A stretch of 64,000 nucleotides of DNA from Mucilaginibacter sp. L294 (GCF_001636615.1 NZ_LGEK01000004.1:1-64000), one strand, 5' to 3'. Positions 42,448 through 51,515 are shown, numbered from the stretch's first letter. Made by a program: numbers and translations. Notes: generated by a model from the sequence alone, not told the origin.

Positions 42448-44895
42448 ATTCGCGCCCACATTTATCAGATCAGCAAATACGCCTGCGGCGGTTACTTCGG
42501 CACCTGCACCGGGGCCTTTTACTACCAGCGGGCGTTCTTTATACCTGTCTGTTGTGAAAGATATAATGTTATCGCTGCCGCTAAGCATGTAAAAAGGGTG
42601 GTTCTCATCTACACTTTGCAGGGTGATGGATGCCTTGCCGTTTTCCAGTTTACCTATATAGCGTAATACTTTTTTATCTTTTTCGGCCTGTTGTTTCAGG
42701 TTGGTGAAGAAAGCGTCTTCGGCTTTTAGGGCCGCGTAAAAATCCTCTACGGTTTGTGCTTCTAAACAAGCTTTTGGCAATACGCTTTCTATATCAACAT
42801 CAGCTTCTTCCATTTCGTGGCCTGCATCGCGGGCAAGGATCAGTATCTTTCGCATAAAATCCTTACCGCTTAGGTCATCGCGCGGGTCTGGTTCGGTATA
42901 CCCTTTTTCCTGTGCCTCTTTTACCACATCGTGGAAATTGGCATCGCCCTTAAAGTGATTAAAGATAAAGGAGATAGTTCCTGAAAGGATAGCTTCGATG
43001 CGTTGTATGCGGTCACCGCTGCTCATCAGGTCTTTTAAAGTACGGATGATAGGTAAGCCTGCGCCCACATTGGTTTCGTAGAAGAAATCTACACCGTGCT
43101 TGCGCGCGGTATCCCTGAATGTTTTGTATTGGGCAAATGATGCCGAGTTGCCGATCTTATTACAGGTTACTACAGATACGTTAGCTTTAAAAATATCTTC
43201 GTAAAAGGCAATTGGTTGTGGGCTGGCGGTATTATCAATAAACACACAGTTGGGCAGGTTCATTTCCTTCATCCTTGCGATGAAGCCGGCTAAGTCGGCC
43301 GCGTGGTCTGACGCCTGCAGGTCGTCCTGCCAGGTATCAAGCGATAAACCATCGGCATTGAAAACCATTTTACGGGTATTGCTGATGCCCACTATTTTAA
43401 CCTGGATGCCATTATTTTTTTGCAGGAAATCTTTATGCGCGTTCAATTGGTTGAACAGGGTTTTACCGATGTTGCCGGTACCTAAACAGAAAGCATGCAA
43501 TGTTTTGGTTAGCTCGATAAAGAAGGCATCATGCACCGCGTTCAGGGCCTTGGCCAGGTCATTCGCCGAGATAATAACCGAGATATTATACTCTGACGAG
43601 CCCTGGGCGATAGCCCTTACGTTAACACCATTACGGCCCAGTGCATGGAACAGCTTGCCGCTCATGCCCGGGGTTTGCTTCATATTTTCGCCTACTACGG
43701 CTAATATGGCCTGGTTTTTTTCTACCACCAGTGGCTCCAGCTTATTGGCCAATAGTTCCAGTTCAAACTCCTGTTCTATCAGTTGCTTGGCTTTATCAAC
43801 CTCGTTTGGCTGTACGGCAAAAGTGATGCTATGTTCTGATGATGATTGGGTAATGAGGATGATGTTGATCTGTTCTCTCGCCAGTAGTGAAAACAACCTG
43901 CCGCTAAAGCCCGATTTGCCCACCATGCCGCTACCCTCTAAATTGAGGATGCTGATATTGTTGATAGACGAGATGCCTTTGATAGGCAAGGTAGACGCTT
44001 TGCAATCATGACGGATAACCGTACCCGCAAAAGCAGGCTCAAAAGTGTTTTTGATAACGATCGGGATTTTCTTTAAAAATGCCGGGATCATGGTTGGCGG
44101 ATAGATCACCTTGGCCCCGAAGTAAGAAAGCTCCATTGCTTCGGTGTAAGTCAGTTCTTCCAGCGGGAAGGCCTTTTGCACCATGCGGGGGTCGGCGGTC
44201 ATCATACCGTTAACGTCTGTCCAGATTTGTATTTCTTCAGCATTTAAAGCCGAACCGAATATAGCTGCGGTATAATCACTACCACCACGGCCAAGTGTTG
44301 TTATCTGCCCGGCATCGTTACCCGCAATAAAGCCGGTTACAATAAGCAGTTTGTCGCTGTTTTCCTGATAAAAGGTTTTGATGAGCAGTTCAGTTAACTC
44401 GCTATTTATTTTGGCATTGCCAAAGGCGCTGTCGGTTTTGATCAGTTCAGATGCATCTACAAAAAGCACATCTTTAAAATGCTGGGCGGAAATTTTGCTT
44501 ACCATTAAGGCCGAGCAGCGCTCGCCATAGCTCAGTATCTGATCGCGGGTTTTGGGAGTAAGCTCGCGCAAGGTAAGTACGCCCTGCAATAATTCTTCAA
44601 GCTGGTTAAAGTTTATTTTTAAACGGGTGTAGGCCGGGTTTTGGTTCTGCACATCAAGCAGGGCTTTAACGGCATCAAAATGGCGTTTTTCCAATTCTGC
44701 CAATTGCGCGGTAAACTCTTTGCCTTCGGCCGCGTTCTCGGCCATGGCTACCAGCAGGTTGGTTACGCCACCCATGGCAGATAGTACAACTACCGGGCGG
44801 TTGCCGGGTTTATCCTCGTCTTTTAAAATTTCCAGTAATGTTTTTATGCTATTTACTGAACCTACCGACGTGCCGCCGAATTTTAGAATCTTCAT
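42445..44895 (-). CDS. thrA: Bifunctional aspartate kinase / homoserine dehydrogenase I
   Basis: An 816-residue fusion. Residues 1-about 290 are aspartate kinase (KILKFGGTSVGSVNS, GRGGSDYTAAIFGSAL). About 300-455 form paired ACT regulatory domains (VGKSGFSGRLFSLLAREQINIILI). About 465-815 are homoserine dehydrogenase (CLGTGNIGKTLFNQL, and LSGTISFIFNHF). It controls entry to the threonine branch and is normally inhibited by threonine. I use the ATG at 44895; a longer open frame reaches 44946 but that ATG lies inside the attenuator terminator. Expression should be set by the leader at 44914-45042. Confidence 0.96.
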   Translation of the reverse strand: MKILKFGGTSVGSVNSIKTLLEILKDEDKPGNRPVVVLSAMGGVTNLLVAMAENAAEGKEFTAQLAELEKRHFDAVKALLDVQNQNPAYTRLKINFNQLEELLQGVLTLRELTPKTRDQILSYGERCSALMVSKISAQHFKDVLFVDASELIKTDSAFGNAKINSELTELLIKTFYQENSDKLLIVTGFIAGNDAGQITTLGRGGSDYTAAIFGSALNAEEIQIWTDVNGMMTADPRMVQKAFPLEELTYTEAMELSYFGAKVIYPPTMIPAFLKKIPIVIKNTFEPAFAGTVIRHDCKASTLPIKGISSINNISILNLEGSGMVGKSGFSGRLFSLLAREQINIILITQSSSEHSITFAVQPNEVDKAKQLIEQEFELELLANKLEPLVVEKNQAILAVVGENMKQTPGMSGKLFHALGRNGVNVRAIAQGSSEYNISVIISANDLAKALNAVHDAFFIELTKTLHAFCLGTGNIGKTLFNQLNAHKDFLQKNNGIQVKIVGISNTRKMVFNADGLSLDTWQDDLQASDHAADLAGFIARMKEMNLPNCVFIDNTASPQPIAFYEDIFKANVSVVTCNKIGNSASFAQYKTFRDTARKHGVDFFYETNVGAGLPIIRTLKDLMSSGDRIQRIEAILSGTISFIFNHFKGDANFHDVVKEAQEKGYTEPDPRDDLSGKDFMRKILILARDAGHEMEEADVDIESVLPKACLEAQTVEDFYAALKAEDAFFTNLKQQAEKDKKVLRYIGKLENGKASITLQSVDENHPFYMLSGSDNIISFTTDRYKERPLVVKGPGAGAEVTAAGVFADLINVGAN

Positions 44896-44913
44896 TTTTG
44901 CGATAAAATAAAA

Positions 44914-44943
44914 AAAGCCTTCCTCTTTGCGGAGGAAGGCTTT
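44914..44943 (-). terminator. Attenuator terminator of the thr operon
   Basis: On the minus strand, a 12-bp perfect stem AAAGCCTTCCTC / GAGGAAGGCTTT with a 6-base loop is followed by TTTTTTATTTTA and then the thrA start 19 bases later. The 5' arm plus loop (44930-44938) is also exactly complementary to the end of the leader reading frame (44981-44989), so an alternative antiterminator can form. Confidence 0.9.
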
Positions 44944-44976
44944 CATTTGGTTTTTTTATGTTTTTACACCATACGA

Positions 44977-45042
44977 TTATCTTCCTCCGATATTTATCCC
45001 GGTGGTAATAATGGTAATAATTGTGGTGTTGTTAATTGTCAT
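44977..45042 (-). CDS. thrL: Threonine operon leader peptide (attenuator)
   Basis: A 21-codon open frame beginning MTINNTTIITIITT, with 6 Thr and 7 Ile among 21 residues, then a TAA stop. It ends about 80 bases upstream of thrA and is followed by an intrinsic terminator. The composition matches the leader-peptide principle of the E. coli thr operon: shortage of charged Thr or Ile tRNA would stall the ribosome on these codons. The last codons contain CGGAGGAAG, able to pair with the terminator 5' arm. A completed ribosome sitting at the stop would cover this segment and permit termination. It is a peptide gene too short for standard gene finders. Confidence 0.88.
   Translation of the reverse strand: MTINNTTIITIITTGINIGGR
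44981..44989 (-). promoter_or_regulatory. Antiterminator strand of the thr attenuator
   Basis: CGGAGGAAG on the minus strand is the exact 9-base complement of CTTCCTCCG at 44930-44938, which is the terminator 5' arm and part of its loop. Pairing of the two excludes the terminator. Confidence 0.8.
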
Positions 45043-45084
45043 ATATATTATGTCGGTAAAGTAAGTAGATTTTATTTTAAATAC

Positions 45085-45112
45085 CAAATGTAAATTGGTT
45101 TTATTTTTTCAA
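45085..45112 (-). promoter_or_regulatory. Putative thr operon promoter
   Basis: On the minus strand, TTG (45112-45110), a 17-base spacer and TACATTTG (45092-45085) fit the Bacteroidota consensus. Transcription would start near 45078, leaving about 35 bases before the leader ATG at 45042. Confidence 0.5.
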
Positions 45113-45142
45113 TGCCTTTAAATCTTCCTAAATTGCGGCCGT

Positions 45143-46060
45143 ATGCAGGGACTTATAACAAAATCGACCGGGAGCTGGTACCAGGTAAGAAGCGGTGACG
45201 AAACCATCGATTGCCGGATCAAAGGGAAATTCCGGATAAAGGGTATCACAACAACCAACCCACTGGCGGTTGGCGATGTGGTTGATTTTGATATGGAACC
45301 GGAGCAGGGCACCGGTATTATCACCAATCTGCATCAGCGTAAGAACTATATCATCCGTAAATCTATTAACCTATCCAAACAGGCGCAGATCATCGCGTCA
45401 AACCTGGATAGGGCATTGCTGGTGGTTACCCTTGCCTCGCCACGCACCTCATTGGGTTTTATCGACCGCTTTTTAGTTACTGCCGAAGCTTACGATGTCC
45501 CCGCCTGTTTAATATTTAATAAGCTCGACCTTTTTAGCGATGAAGGATTAGAGATACTGGCCGATTACCAGGCCGTTTACGAAAACATTGGCTACCCATG
45601 TTATTCAGTATCGGCCTTAGAAGGAACCAATATAGATGAAGTACAAAACTTGCTGAAAGATAAGGTGACGCTTTTCTCCGGCCACTCGGGCGTGGGTAAA
45701 TCCAGCCTCATTAACCGTTTGCTGCCTGATCTTGACCTGCGCACGCACATGGTATCTGAATGGAGCGACAAGGGTATGCACACCACCACCTTTGCCGAAA
45801 TGTTTGAACTACCACAGGGCGGCTATATTATTGATACCCCCGGCATTCGTGAATTAGGTGTTATCGATATAGAAAAAGAAGTGCTGAGCCATTTCTTCCC
45901 TGAAATGCGCGAACGGATGAACCAATGCCGTTTCAACAACTGCCGCCACATCAACGAGCCGGGCTGTGCGGTGCTGGATGCGCTGGAAGAAGGCGAAATA
46001 TCACAATCGCGGTATGATAGCTATTTGAGTATTTATCATGGGAATGATACCAGGGCTTAA
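45143..46060 (+). CDS. rsgA: Small ribosomal subunit biogenesis GTPase RsgA
   Basis: A 305-residue circularly permuted GTPase. An N-terminal OB fold (LITKSTGSWYQV to GIITNLHQRKNYIIRK, 1-70) precedes the G domain, whose motifs occur in the order NKLD (about 133), FSGHSGVGKSSLINRL (about 178-193), DTPGIRE (about 230). A zinc-binding C-terminal part, CRFNNCRHINEPGCAV, follows. It matures the 30S subunit. It is divergent from the thr operon. Confidence 0.96.
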   Translation: MQGLITKSTGSWYQVRSGDETIDCRIKGKFRIKGITTTNPLAVGDVVDFDMEPEQGTGIITNLHQRKNYIIRKSINLSKQAQIIASNLDRALLVVTLASPRTSLGFIDRFLVTAEAYDVPACLIFNKLDLFSDEGLEILADYQAVYENIGYPCYSVSALEGTNIDEVQNLLKDKVTLFSGHSGVGKSSLINRLLPDLDLRTHMVSEWSDKGMHTTTFAEMFELPQGGYIIDTPGIRELGVIDIEKEVLSHFFPEMRERMNQCRFNNCRHINEPGCAVLDALEEGEISQSRYDSYLSIYHGNDTRA

Positions 46061-46162
46061 GAGAGGCAAGATGATGAGAAGCAAGAGCCAGGAAAGAAAG
46101 ATAAATATTAATAATAAGCGGTCTTGATTCTTGCGTCTTGACTTCTTGAATCTATTCAAAAT

Positions 46163-46615
46163 ATGCGTGCAGTAATACAACGGGTTTCGGAGGCATCATG
46201 CCGGGTTGATGGTAACATCACCGGGCAAATTGGCATTGGGTTTTTGGTTTTATTAGGTGTTGAGGATGCCGATACCGATGACGACCTGCAATGGCTGGCA
46301 CAAAAAATAACAGGACTGCGTGTTTTTGGCGATGAAAGCGGACTAATGAACAAAGCCCTTGCAGATATTGGAGGAGATATATTATTGATATCTCAGTTCA
46401 CTTTATTTGCGCAAACCAAAAAGGGTAACCGCCCGTCGTTCCTTCGCGCGGCAAGGCCGGATAAGGCTATCCCAATGTATGAGCAAATGATAAAAACGCT
46501 GGGAACCATCACCGGCAAAAAAATAGCCACGGGGATTTTTGGTGCCGATATGAAAGTGAGCCTGGTGAACGATGGCCCGGTGACGATTACCATTGATACG
46601 AAAGTTAGGGAATAG
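46163..46615 (+). CDS. dtd: D-aminoacyl-tRNA deacylase
   Basis: A 150-residue enzyme that removes D-amino acids wrongly attached to tRNA. The family motifs MRAVIQRVSEASCRVDG, LLISQFTLFAQTKKGNRPSF (SQFTL motif) and NDGPVTITIDT (GPVT motif) are all present in the right order. Length is normal. It follows rsgA by about 100 bases that contain loosely repeated CAAGA/CTTG words, so the two may be cotranscribed. Confidence 0.96.
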   Translation: MRAVIQRVSEASCRVDGNITGQIGIGFLVLLGVEDADTDDDLQWLAQKITGLRVFGDESGLMNKALADIGGDILLISQFTLFAQTKKGNRPSFLRAARPDKAIPMYEQMIKTLGTITGKKIATGIFGADMKVSLVNDGPVTITIDTKVRE

Positions 46616-46641
46616 AGCTTCGCTTCATTAATTTGTTGCCG

Positions 46642-46749
46642 TCACTCGGCTCCTGCCGAGTGACTATATTATTACACGGCGTCCCGCCGCAGTATGTTGG
46701 TGGCGACCAGAGGCCTTAAAATAGTTATCACTCGGCTGGAGCCGAGCGA
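46642..46749. repeat. Cluster of three small hairpins after dtd
   Basis: TCACTCGGC-tcct-GCCGAGTGA (46642-46663), CGGCG-tcc-CGCCG (46677-46689) and CTCGGCT-gg-AGCCGAG (46731-46746) stand in tandem between convergent dtd and the symporter gene. The first and third share the word CTCGGC, so this looks like a compound dispersed repeat. It may also terminate transcription. Confidence 0.65.
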
Positions 46750-46757
46750 TTGCGTGA

Positions 46758-48458
46758 TTATTTTATCACCACCGCTTTCTTATCCTTAATAAAGCTATTC
46801 AATACCGACGCGATAATAATAACCCCGATACAACCTATCGCATTTAGCCACAAGTAAGCCACGGTTTCGTAATAACCCATTACGCATATAATGGCTTCAG
46901 TAATAACCGCAGCTACAAATACTGCCGTTCCCTGGATCTTTTTAAGGTAAAAGGCCACAATGAACACCCCTAAAATGGTTCCATAAATGTAAGAGCCTAA
47001 TTGGTTCACAGCCTCCAGCAGGTTGCCTATTTTGCTGGCATAAAGTGCCATGCCTATACAAACCAGTCCCCAAAAAAAAGTTGCCAGGCGCGATGCGGTT
47101 ACATAGCTGTGGTCAGATTCGCCGGGTTTTAAGATGCGCTTGTAGATATCTATCACCGTGGTTGATCCCAGCGCGTTCAATCCGCTTGCGGTTGAACCCA
47201 TTGATGCCAGGAAGATAATGGCGATGAGTAAGCCTATCAATCCTTTTGGCAGGTATTGTGTTACAAAAGTGAGGAACACGTAATTGGTATCGTTCACACT
47301 ATCGTTACCGCTGCTTTTTTTGATGACGCTGATGGCCTGTTTGCGGATAGTATCCGTTTGTGCTTCAGCCGTTTTAAGGTCGGCCTTTGCGCCGGCTATT
47401 TGTTGCTGGTCTTTGCTATCCAGGGCTTTTACAAGGCCTTCTGTTTTTTGTTTCTTTTGATCAAAGGCGTCGGCATATTGCTTTTCCAGCTGATTGAATT
47501 GCGGGGCATACTGGCTTTTCTTTACCTGCTCTACCTCGTAGTTATTAAAGAAAACGGGCGGCTTGTTAAACTGATAAAAACTAAATACCAATACGCCTAA
47601 TAACAATATTAAAAACTGCATCGGTACTTTTATCAGGCCGTTCATGATCAACCCCAACCTGCTTTGGCCAACCGTGCTGCCGGTTAGGTAGCGCCCAACC
47701 TGGCTCTGGTCTGTACCGAAATAGGATAATTGCAAAAAGAACCCGCCGATGATACCGCTCCATATATTATAGCGGTTATTAGGGTCAAATTTCCAGTCGA
47801 TAACGTTCATGCGGCCCAGGTTGCCGGCCAGCTTAACAGCTTTGCCAAAGCCTACATTTTGCGGTAACAGCATCACCACAAAAACACCTGCCACAAACAT
47901 CCCGGTAAAAATGATGCTCATTTGCAGCAGCTGGGTGTATGATACCGCCTTTGCCCCGCCATAAACGGTATAAAACAAAACCAGGCCGCCTATAAAAAGC
48001 GTAGTATAAGTGGTGTTGATATGCAATATGCCTGACAGGATTATAGCCGGTGCATAAATAGTTATAGCGGTGGATAAACCGCGCTGGATCAGGAATAAAA
48101 TAGAAGTAAGCGCCCGGGTTTTCAGATCAAACCGCTGCTCTAAAAATTCGTATGCCGTATATACCTTAAGCTTGTGGAAAATGGGCACAAAGGTAATGCA
48201 CAGCACAATCATGGCCAGCGGCAAACCGAAGTAGAATTGCACAAAGCGCATCCCATCGCTGTAGGCCTGGCCCGGGGCCGATAAAAAGGTAATGGCGCTG
48301 GCCTGTGTGGCCATAACAGATAAACCGACGTGGTACCATGGCAGCGAGCGGTTGCCCAGGTATTGGTCGATGTTTTTACTGCTGCCGCTTTTCCATACGC
48401 CGTAGGCAACTATGGCAAGCAGGGTGCAGCCTAAAACTATCCAATCGGTTAAACTCAT
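46758..48458 (-). CDS. Sodium:solute symporter (SSS family)
   Basis: A 566-residue transporter with about 13 to 14 transmembrane helices. Family segments include SLPWYHVGLSVMATQASAITFLSAPGQAY at residues about 38-66 and FLASMGSTASGLNALGSTTVIDIYKR at about 420-445. A charged, Gln/Lys-rich loop of about 80 residues (about 305-385, QLEKQYADAFDQKKQKTEGL) interrupts the membrane part and looks like a coiled coil. The substrate cannot be told. The gene is coupled by ATGA overlap to a 42-codon membrane-protein gene and lies 116 bases behind another small membrane-protein gene. Confidence 0.9.
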   Translation of the reverse strand: MSLTDWIVLGCTLLAIVAYGVWKSGSSKNIDQYLGNRSLPWYHVGLSVMATQASAITFLSAPGQAYSDGMRFVQFYFGLPLAMIVLCITFVPIFHKLKVYTAYEFLEQRFDLKTRALTSILFLIQRGLSTAITIYAPAIILSGILHINTTYTTLFIGGLVLFYTVYGGAKAVSYTQLLQMSIIFTGMFVAGVFVVMLLPQNVGFGKAVKLAGNLGRMNVIDWKFDPNNRYNIWSGIIGGFFLQLSYFGTDQSQVGRYLTGSTVGQSRLGLIMNGLIKVPMQFLILLLGVLVFSFYQFNKPPVFFNNYEVEQVKKSQYAPQFNQLEKQYADAFDQKKQKTEGLVKALDSKDQQQIAGAKADLKTAEAQTDTIRKQAISVIKKSSGNDSVNDTNYVFLTFVTQYLPKGLIGLLIAIIFLASMGSTASGLNALGSTTVIDIYKRILKPGESDHSYVTASRLATFFWGLVCIGMALYASKIGNLLEAVNQLGSYIYGTILGVFIVAFYLKKIQGTAVFVAAVITEAIICVMGYYETVAYLWLNAIGCIGVIIIASVLNSFIKDKKAVVIK

Positions 48459-48583
48459 TCAAAAGATTTTGTAATGAGCCAAAATACTAAAATTAAAAAA
48501 ACCAGCCATACGATAACAATACCGTAAAACTGGTTCCAGTTTTTTATAAATGAGGGGAGATCGCTATCCTTAGACCTCCTCAC
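48455..48583 (-). CDS. Tiny single-helix membrane protein coupled to the symporter
   Basis: A 42-codon frame from GTG at 48583 to TGA at 48455. It encodes a charged N-terminus, then FIKNWNQFYGIVIVWLVFLI and a further LVFWLIT, a clear single transmembrane helix, and the tail KSFE. Its start lies inside the last codons of the 65-residue gene, 14 bases of overlap, and its stop overlaps the symporter ATG by 4 bases (ATGA). An in-frame stop just before the GTG limits the start choice. It may be a small accessory subunit of the transporter, which is inference from coupling. Confidence 0.65.
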   Translation of the reverse strand: MRRSKDSDLPSFIKNWNQFYGIVIVWLVFLILVFWLITKSFE

Positions 48584-48767
48584 GGCCCTTCACCAAAAAT
48601 TTGATGAATAGCGCTGCGGTCAATAAACCGAAAACACCACCTACAGGGATCCAGATAAAGCCTCTCTCAACAATAGCGCCTACAAACATGCCGCTAACTA
48701 AGGCAACAAGATAAAATATGTAATCGTAGTTTTTTTCTTCTTTGTGCGGGTGATGATGATGTGACAT
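48570..48767 (-). CDS. Small His-rich two-helix membrane protein
   Basis: A 65-residue protein with an N-terminal His cluster (MSHHHHPHKEEKNYDY) and two hydrophobic helices (IFYLVALVSGMFVGAIVERG and a second FGLLTAALFIKFLV). The end GREEV is shared in another frame with the start of the 42-codon gene. It opens a three-gene unit with that gene and the symporter. No family recognised; the His cluster could bind metal. Confidence 0.65.
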   Translation of the reverse strand: MSHHHHPHKEEKNYDYIFYLVALVSGMFVGAIVERGFIWIPVGGVFGLLTAALFIKFLVKGREEV

Positions 48768-48831
48768 AGTATTTTATTAAATAATGTGCTGCAAATTTAA
48801 GGTATAAAAGTATTGATGCCTAATTGAATTG

Positions 48832-51360
48832 TTAGTTTTTTGGTTTGCTCAATAAATTTATAAATAAGCGATAAGCGCCGGGCACACCTGCCGGTAGTTC
48901 CCTGAAGAAAACCAACGAGGTATAAACATACCGCCCTTTACCGTAGTTGGCCACAATCAGCGATCCGTTGCTTGCCGATTCATCAGGATCATTCATTTGC
49001 AGCGGAGCTTTGTATTGCGGATCAATTGATGATACCATATACACGCTGCGCTCCTGGATCCATCCTTTAAAATCATCCTGCGTAATCACGTTCGGGTAAT
49101 TTAATACTTCGCTGGTTTTATCTAAAATGGTTACCGGTGCATCCTCGTTGGTTACCCTTTCGTTAACTACTCGGAACGGGTAAGGCCCCAGGTTGCGGGT
49201 AACCAAGCCGTTGTTATTGTTGTATTGAATAACCAGGTTGCCACCATTTTTTACATACTCTAATAGTTTTGGCTGTTCATAAGCCAGGCGTTCGTTTACG
49301 TTGTAAGCACGCACGCCGGTTACAATAGCATCGTAAACAGAGAGGTCGCTGTTGATGATCTCGTTCTCGGTTAGCTGGTGTACATCATAGCCTACTTCGC
49401 GCAGGGCATCTGGTACCAAATCGCCGGCACCGGCTATATAGCCTATTTTTTTGCCTGCGGTTTTCAGATCGATGTTTACCAGTTTGGCCTGCGCCGGCGG
49501 GAAGATGGTAATAGCCGGAACGTGGTTGTATTTAATATTCAGCAAGCCCTGTGAAAAGGTTTTGCCGTTTGCTGTCGCGATAACTTCCAGGTTGCTGGTG
49601 TTTGGCTTATTATTGGTAGGGGTAACGTTAAAAGTTACCGTCCATTCGTCGCCTTTGTTCTTACCGGTAAAATCTATCTTTTCGGGACTGATCTTCCATC
49701 CGGCAACAGGTTTTATACTGATGCTACCACTAGCGTTGGTAAAACTTTTTAGTTTTACCTGTACGGTTTGCGGTTGGGTGTTGCTATATATATATACCTT
49801 TTCGGCAATGTTGGCGGTAACTGGTGGGGCTATTTCCAAAGGTTGGTAGATCTCACCACGGGCGGGATCAACGTATTTGAACATTACTTTTCTAAAATAG
49901 ATAAGCTTTTTATCATTTATGGTCAACGCAAATTTCACTGTAGGACCATCTGTATTCTCTGGATGGCCTGCAAGTGTGTCGTTTGCAAGTGTATAACTGC
50001 CTATGCCATGAGGAGCTTCAAGCCAGTAAGGTTGAGAAACTCTTTTAAGAACAATGGGAGACAGTTGTTTTGAAACAAGTTGATTAGGTTCTAATATATA
50101 TCCGTGGGGGTTAGAAGTAACATTAGTAATTTCTCCTCCCGGATTGATTTCTAATAAACTTATAGGTAGTTTGTTGGGGGTTAATAATTGCGCGGTAATA
50201 GTCAGTTTATCGCCAACTGCAAACGAAGGTTCGGTCGCATAAGCTTCAAACCACAAGCCCGCGCACTGCGCTATCAAATCTTTTAACTCCTTTGTTTTTT
50301 GCTTGTGCCAGTAATCATAACTTGAATTAGCCACTTCGGTTAACCTTACCGTTTGGAAGGCTTTATTAGTGGCTACGGTTTGGTCAACATCGCCCAGTAA
50401 TTTCACCAATGCCGGTACTGAAGCCTGCGGCTCGTCATCATTAAACGCTTTGGTAATGGTAGCCAGTTGTGCGGCTATCGGCGTACCGAACGGGACCCTG
50501 GTCCAGCTTACATCTACGCCGTCCATCAGGTCTGTTTTGGGAGCATCGCCCAGAATGGTCTTGAAAAACTCGAAAGCATCGCCACGCTGCTTGGCCGAGC
50601 CAAAGCCCTGTGTTTTATGGTTGCTGCGGCTCTCGGCAGCTATTTCGCCGTAGCTTTTACCTAATATAGGGTTGTAGCCGCCAACGTTTATCTTAAACTG
50701 ATCTGGCGAGGTGGTATTTGTGCTGCCAAAGTTAAAAGTATTCCACAACAGGCGTTTGGCTTGCCATACTCCAACATATTTTAATTGTTCGGGGTATCGT
50801 TTTGGGTCGGCTGCTGCGCTGAATGCCTCTTGCGCTAAAATGGCTGATGCGGTGTGGTTGCCGTGGCCGCCTTCGCCTGTTGTTGGGAAACGGCATATCA
50901 TCACATCGGGCCTAAACTTGCGAATCACCCAAACCATATCGCCTAACACCTTGTCCTTATCCCAAAATTTCAGGGTTTCTTCAGGGTTTTTTGAGAAGCC
51001 AAAATCGTTGGCCCTGCTAAAAAACTGCTCTGCGCCGTCTGTTCTGCGGGCAGCTAAAAGCTCTTGTGTGCGTATCAGGCCTAATAATTCGCCTTGCTCG
51101 GTACCTATCAGGTTTTGGCCGCCGTCGCCGCGGGTAAGCGACAGATAGCCGGTGCGATAATGCTTCTCCTGCGCCAGGTAGCCCAGTAAACGGGTATTCT
51201 CATCATCGGGGTGAGCGGCTATGTATAGCACGCTACCCAATACATTCAGCTTTTTGAGATTCTGGCGAATGGTTGCGATATCTGATGGTGGCGATGTTTG
51301 TGAAAAGGCTGTTTGGCAAACTAAAAACAGGGCAATGGTTACAGGCAATATGCGCTTCAT
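48832..51360 (-). CDS. PIG-L family deacetylase, large exported form
   Basis: An 842-residue protein with signal peptide ending AFSQT. The N-terminal about 35-290 is a LmbE/PIG-L zinc deacetylase (ULYIAAHPDDEN-type motif seen as YIAAHPDDENTRLLGYL; second ligand in GEGGHGNHTASA). The remaining 550 residues are beta-rich, with a C-terminal part resembling a glutamine-amidotransferase-like fold (VYDAIVTGVRAYNVNERL). These enzymes remove acetyl groups from N-acetyl sugars or related glycans; here the target is probably extracellular glycan. It is monocistronic and transcribed away from the tetR gene. Confidence 0.9.
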   Translation of the reverse strand: MKRILPVTIALFLVCQTAFSQTSPPSDIATIRQNLKKLNVLGSVLYIAAHPDDENTRLLGYLAQEKHYRTGYLSLTRGDGGQNLIGTEQGELLGLIRTQELLAARRTDGAEQFFSRANDFGFSKNPEETLKFWDKDKVLGDMVWVIRKFRPDVMICRFPTTGEGGHGNHTASAILAQEAFSAAADPKRYPEQLKYVGVWQAKRLLWNTFNFGSTNTTSPDQFKINVGGYNPILGKSYGEIAAESRSNHKTQGFGSAKQRGDAFEFFKTILGDAPKTDLMDGVDVSWTRVPFGTPIAAQLATITKAFNDDEPQASVPALVKLLGDVDQTVATNKAFQTVRLTEVANSSYDYWHKQKTKELKDLIAQCAGLWFEAYATEPSFAVGDKLTITAQLLTPNKLPISLLEINPGGEITNVTSNPHGYILEPNQLVSKQLSPIVLKRVSQPYWLEAPHGIGSYTLANDTLAGHPENTDGPTVKFALTINDKKLIYFRKVMFKYVDPARGEIYQPLEIAPPVTANIAEKVYIYSNTQPQTVQVKLKSFTNASGSISIKPVAGWKISPEKIDFTGKNKGDEWTVTFNVTPTNNKPNTSNLEVIATANGKTFSQGLLNIKYNHVPAITIFPPAQAKLVNIDLKTAGKKIGYIAGAGDLVPDALREVGYDVHQLTENEIINSDLSVYDAIVTGVRAYNVNERLAYEQPKLLEYVKNGGNLVIQYNNNNGLVTRNLGPYPFRVVNERVTNEDAPVTILDKTSEVLNYPNVITQDDFKGWIQERSVYMVSSIDPQYKAPLQMNDPDESASNGSLIVANYGKGRYVYTSLVFFRELPAGVPGAYRLFINLLSKPKN

Positions 51361-51445
51361 AACAACAAATATATCTGAAAGATGCCTTTTAGCAATATTT
51401 GGTATGATAATTATACCGTCATAATTACATTTTCTCCCCTGTTTT

Positions 51446-51460
51446 CAATCGATTGATTAA
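51446..51460. promoter_or_regulatory. Candidate operator 1 upstream of tetR
   Basis: CAATCGATTGATTAA contains the perfect 12-bp palindrome TCAATCGATTGA (51445-51456). The same 15-base word, with one base changed, recurs at 51520-51534, 74 bases downstream. Confidence 0.6.
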
Positions 51461-51515
51461 CTTTTTTGGTCTAAGAGTCAAACAATTACAATTACATGAT
51501 AAAATTAATTTACAC

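Noticed and set aside
44896-44946. Upstream ATG giving ThrA an extra 17 residues
   Set aside because: That ATG and its codons lie inside the attenuator terminator, and the family N-terminus begins at the ATG at 44895.
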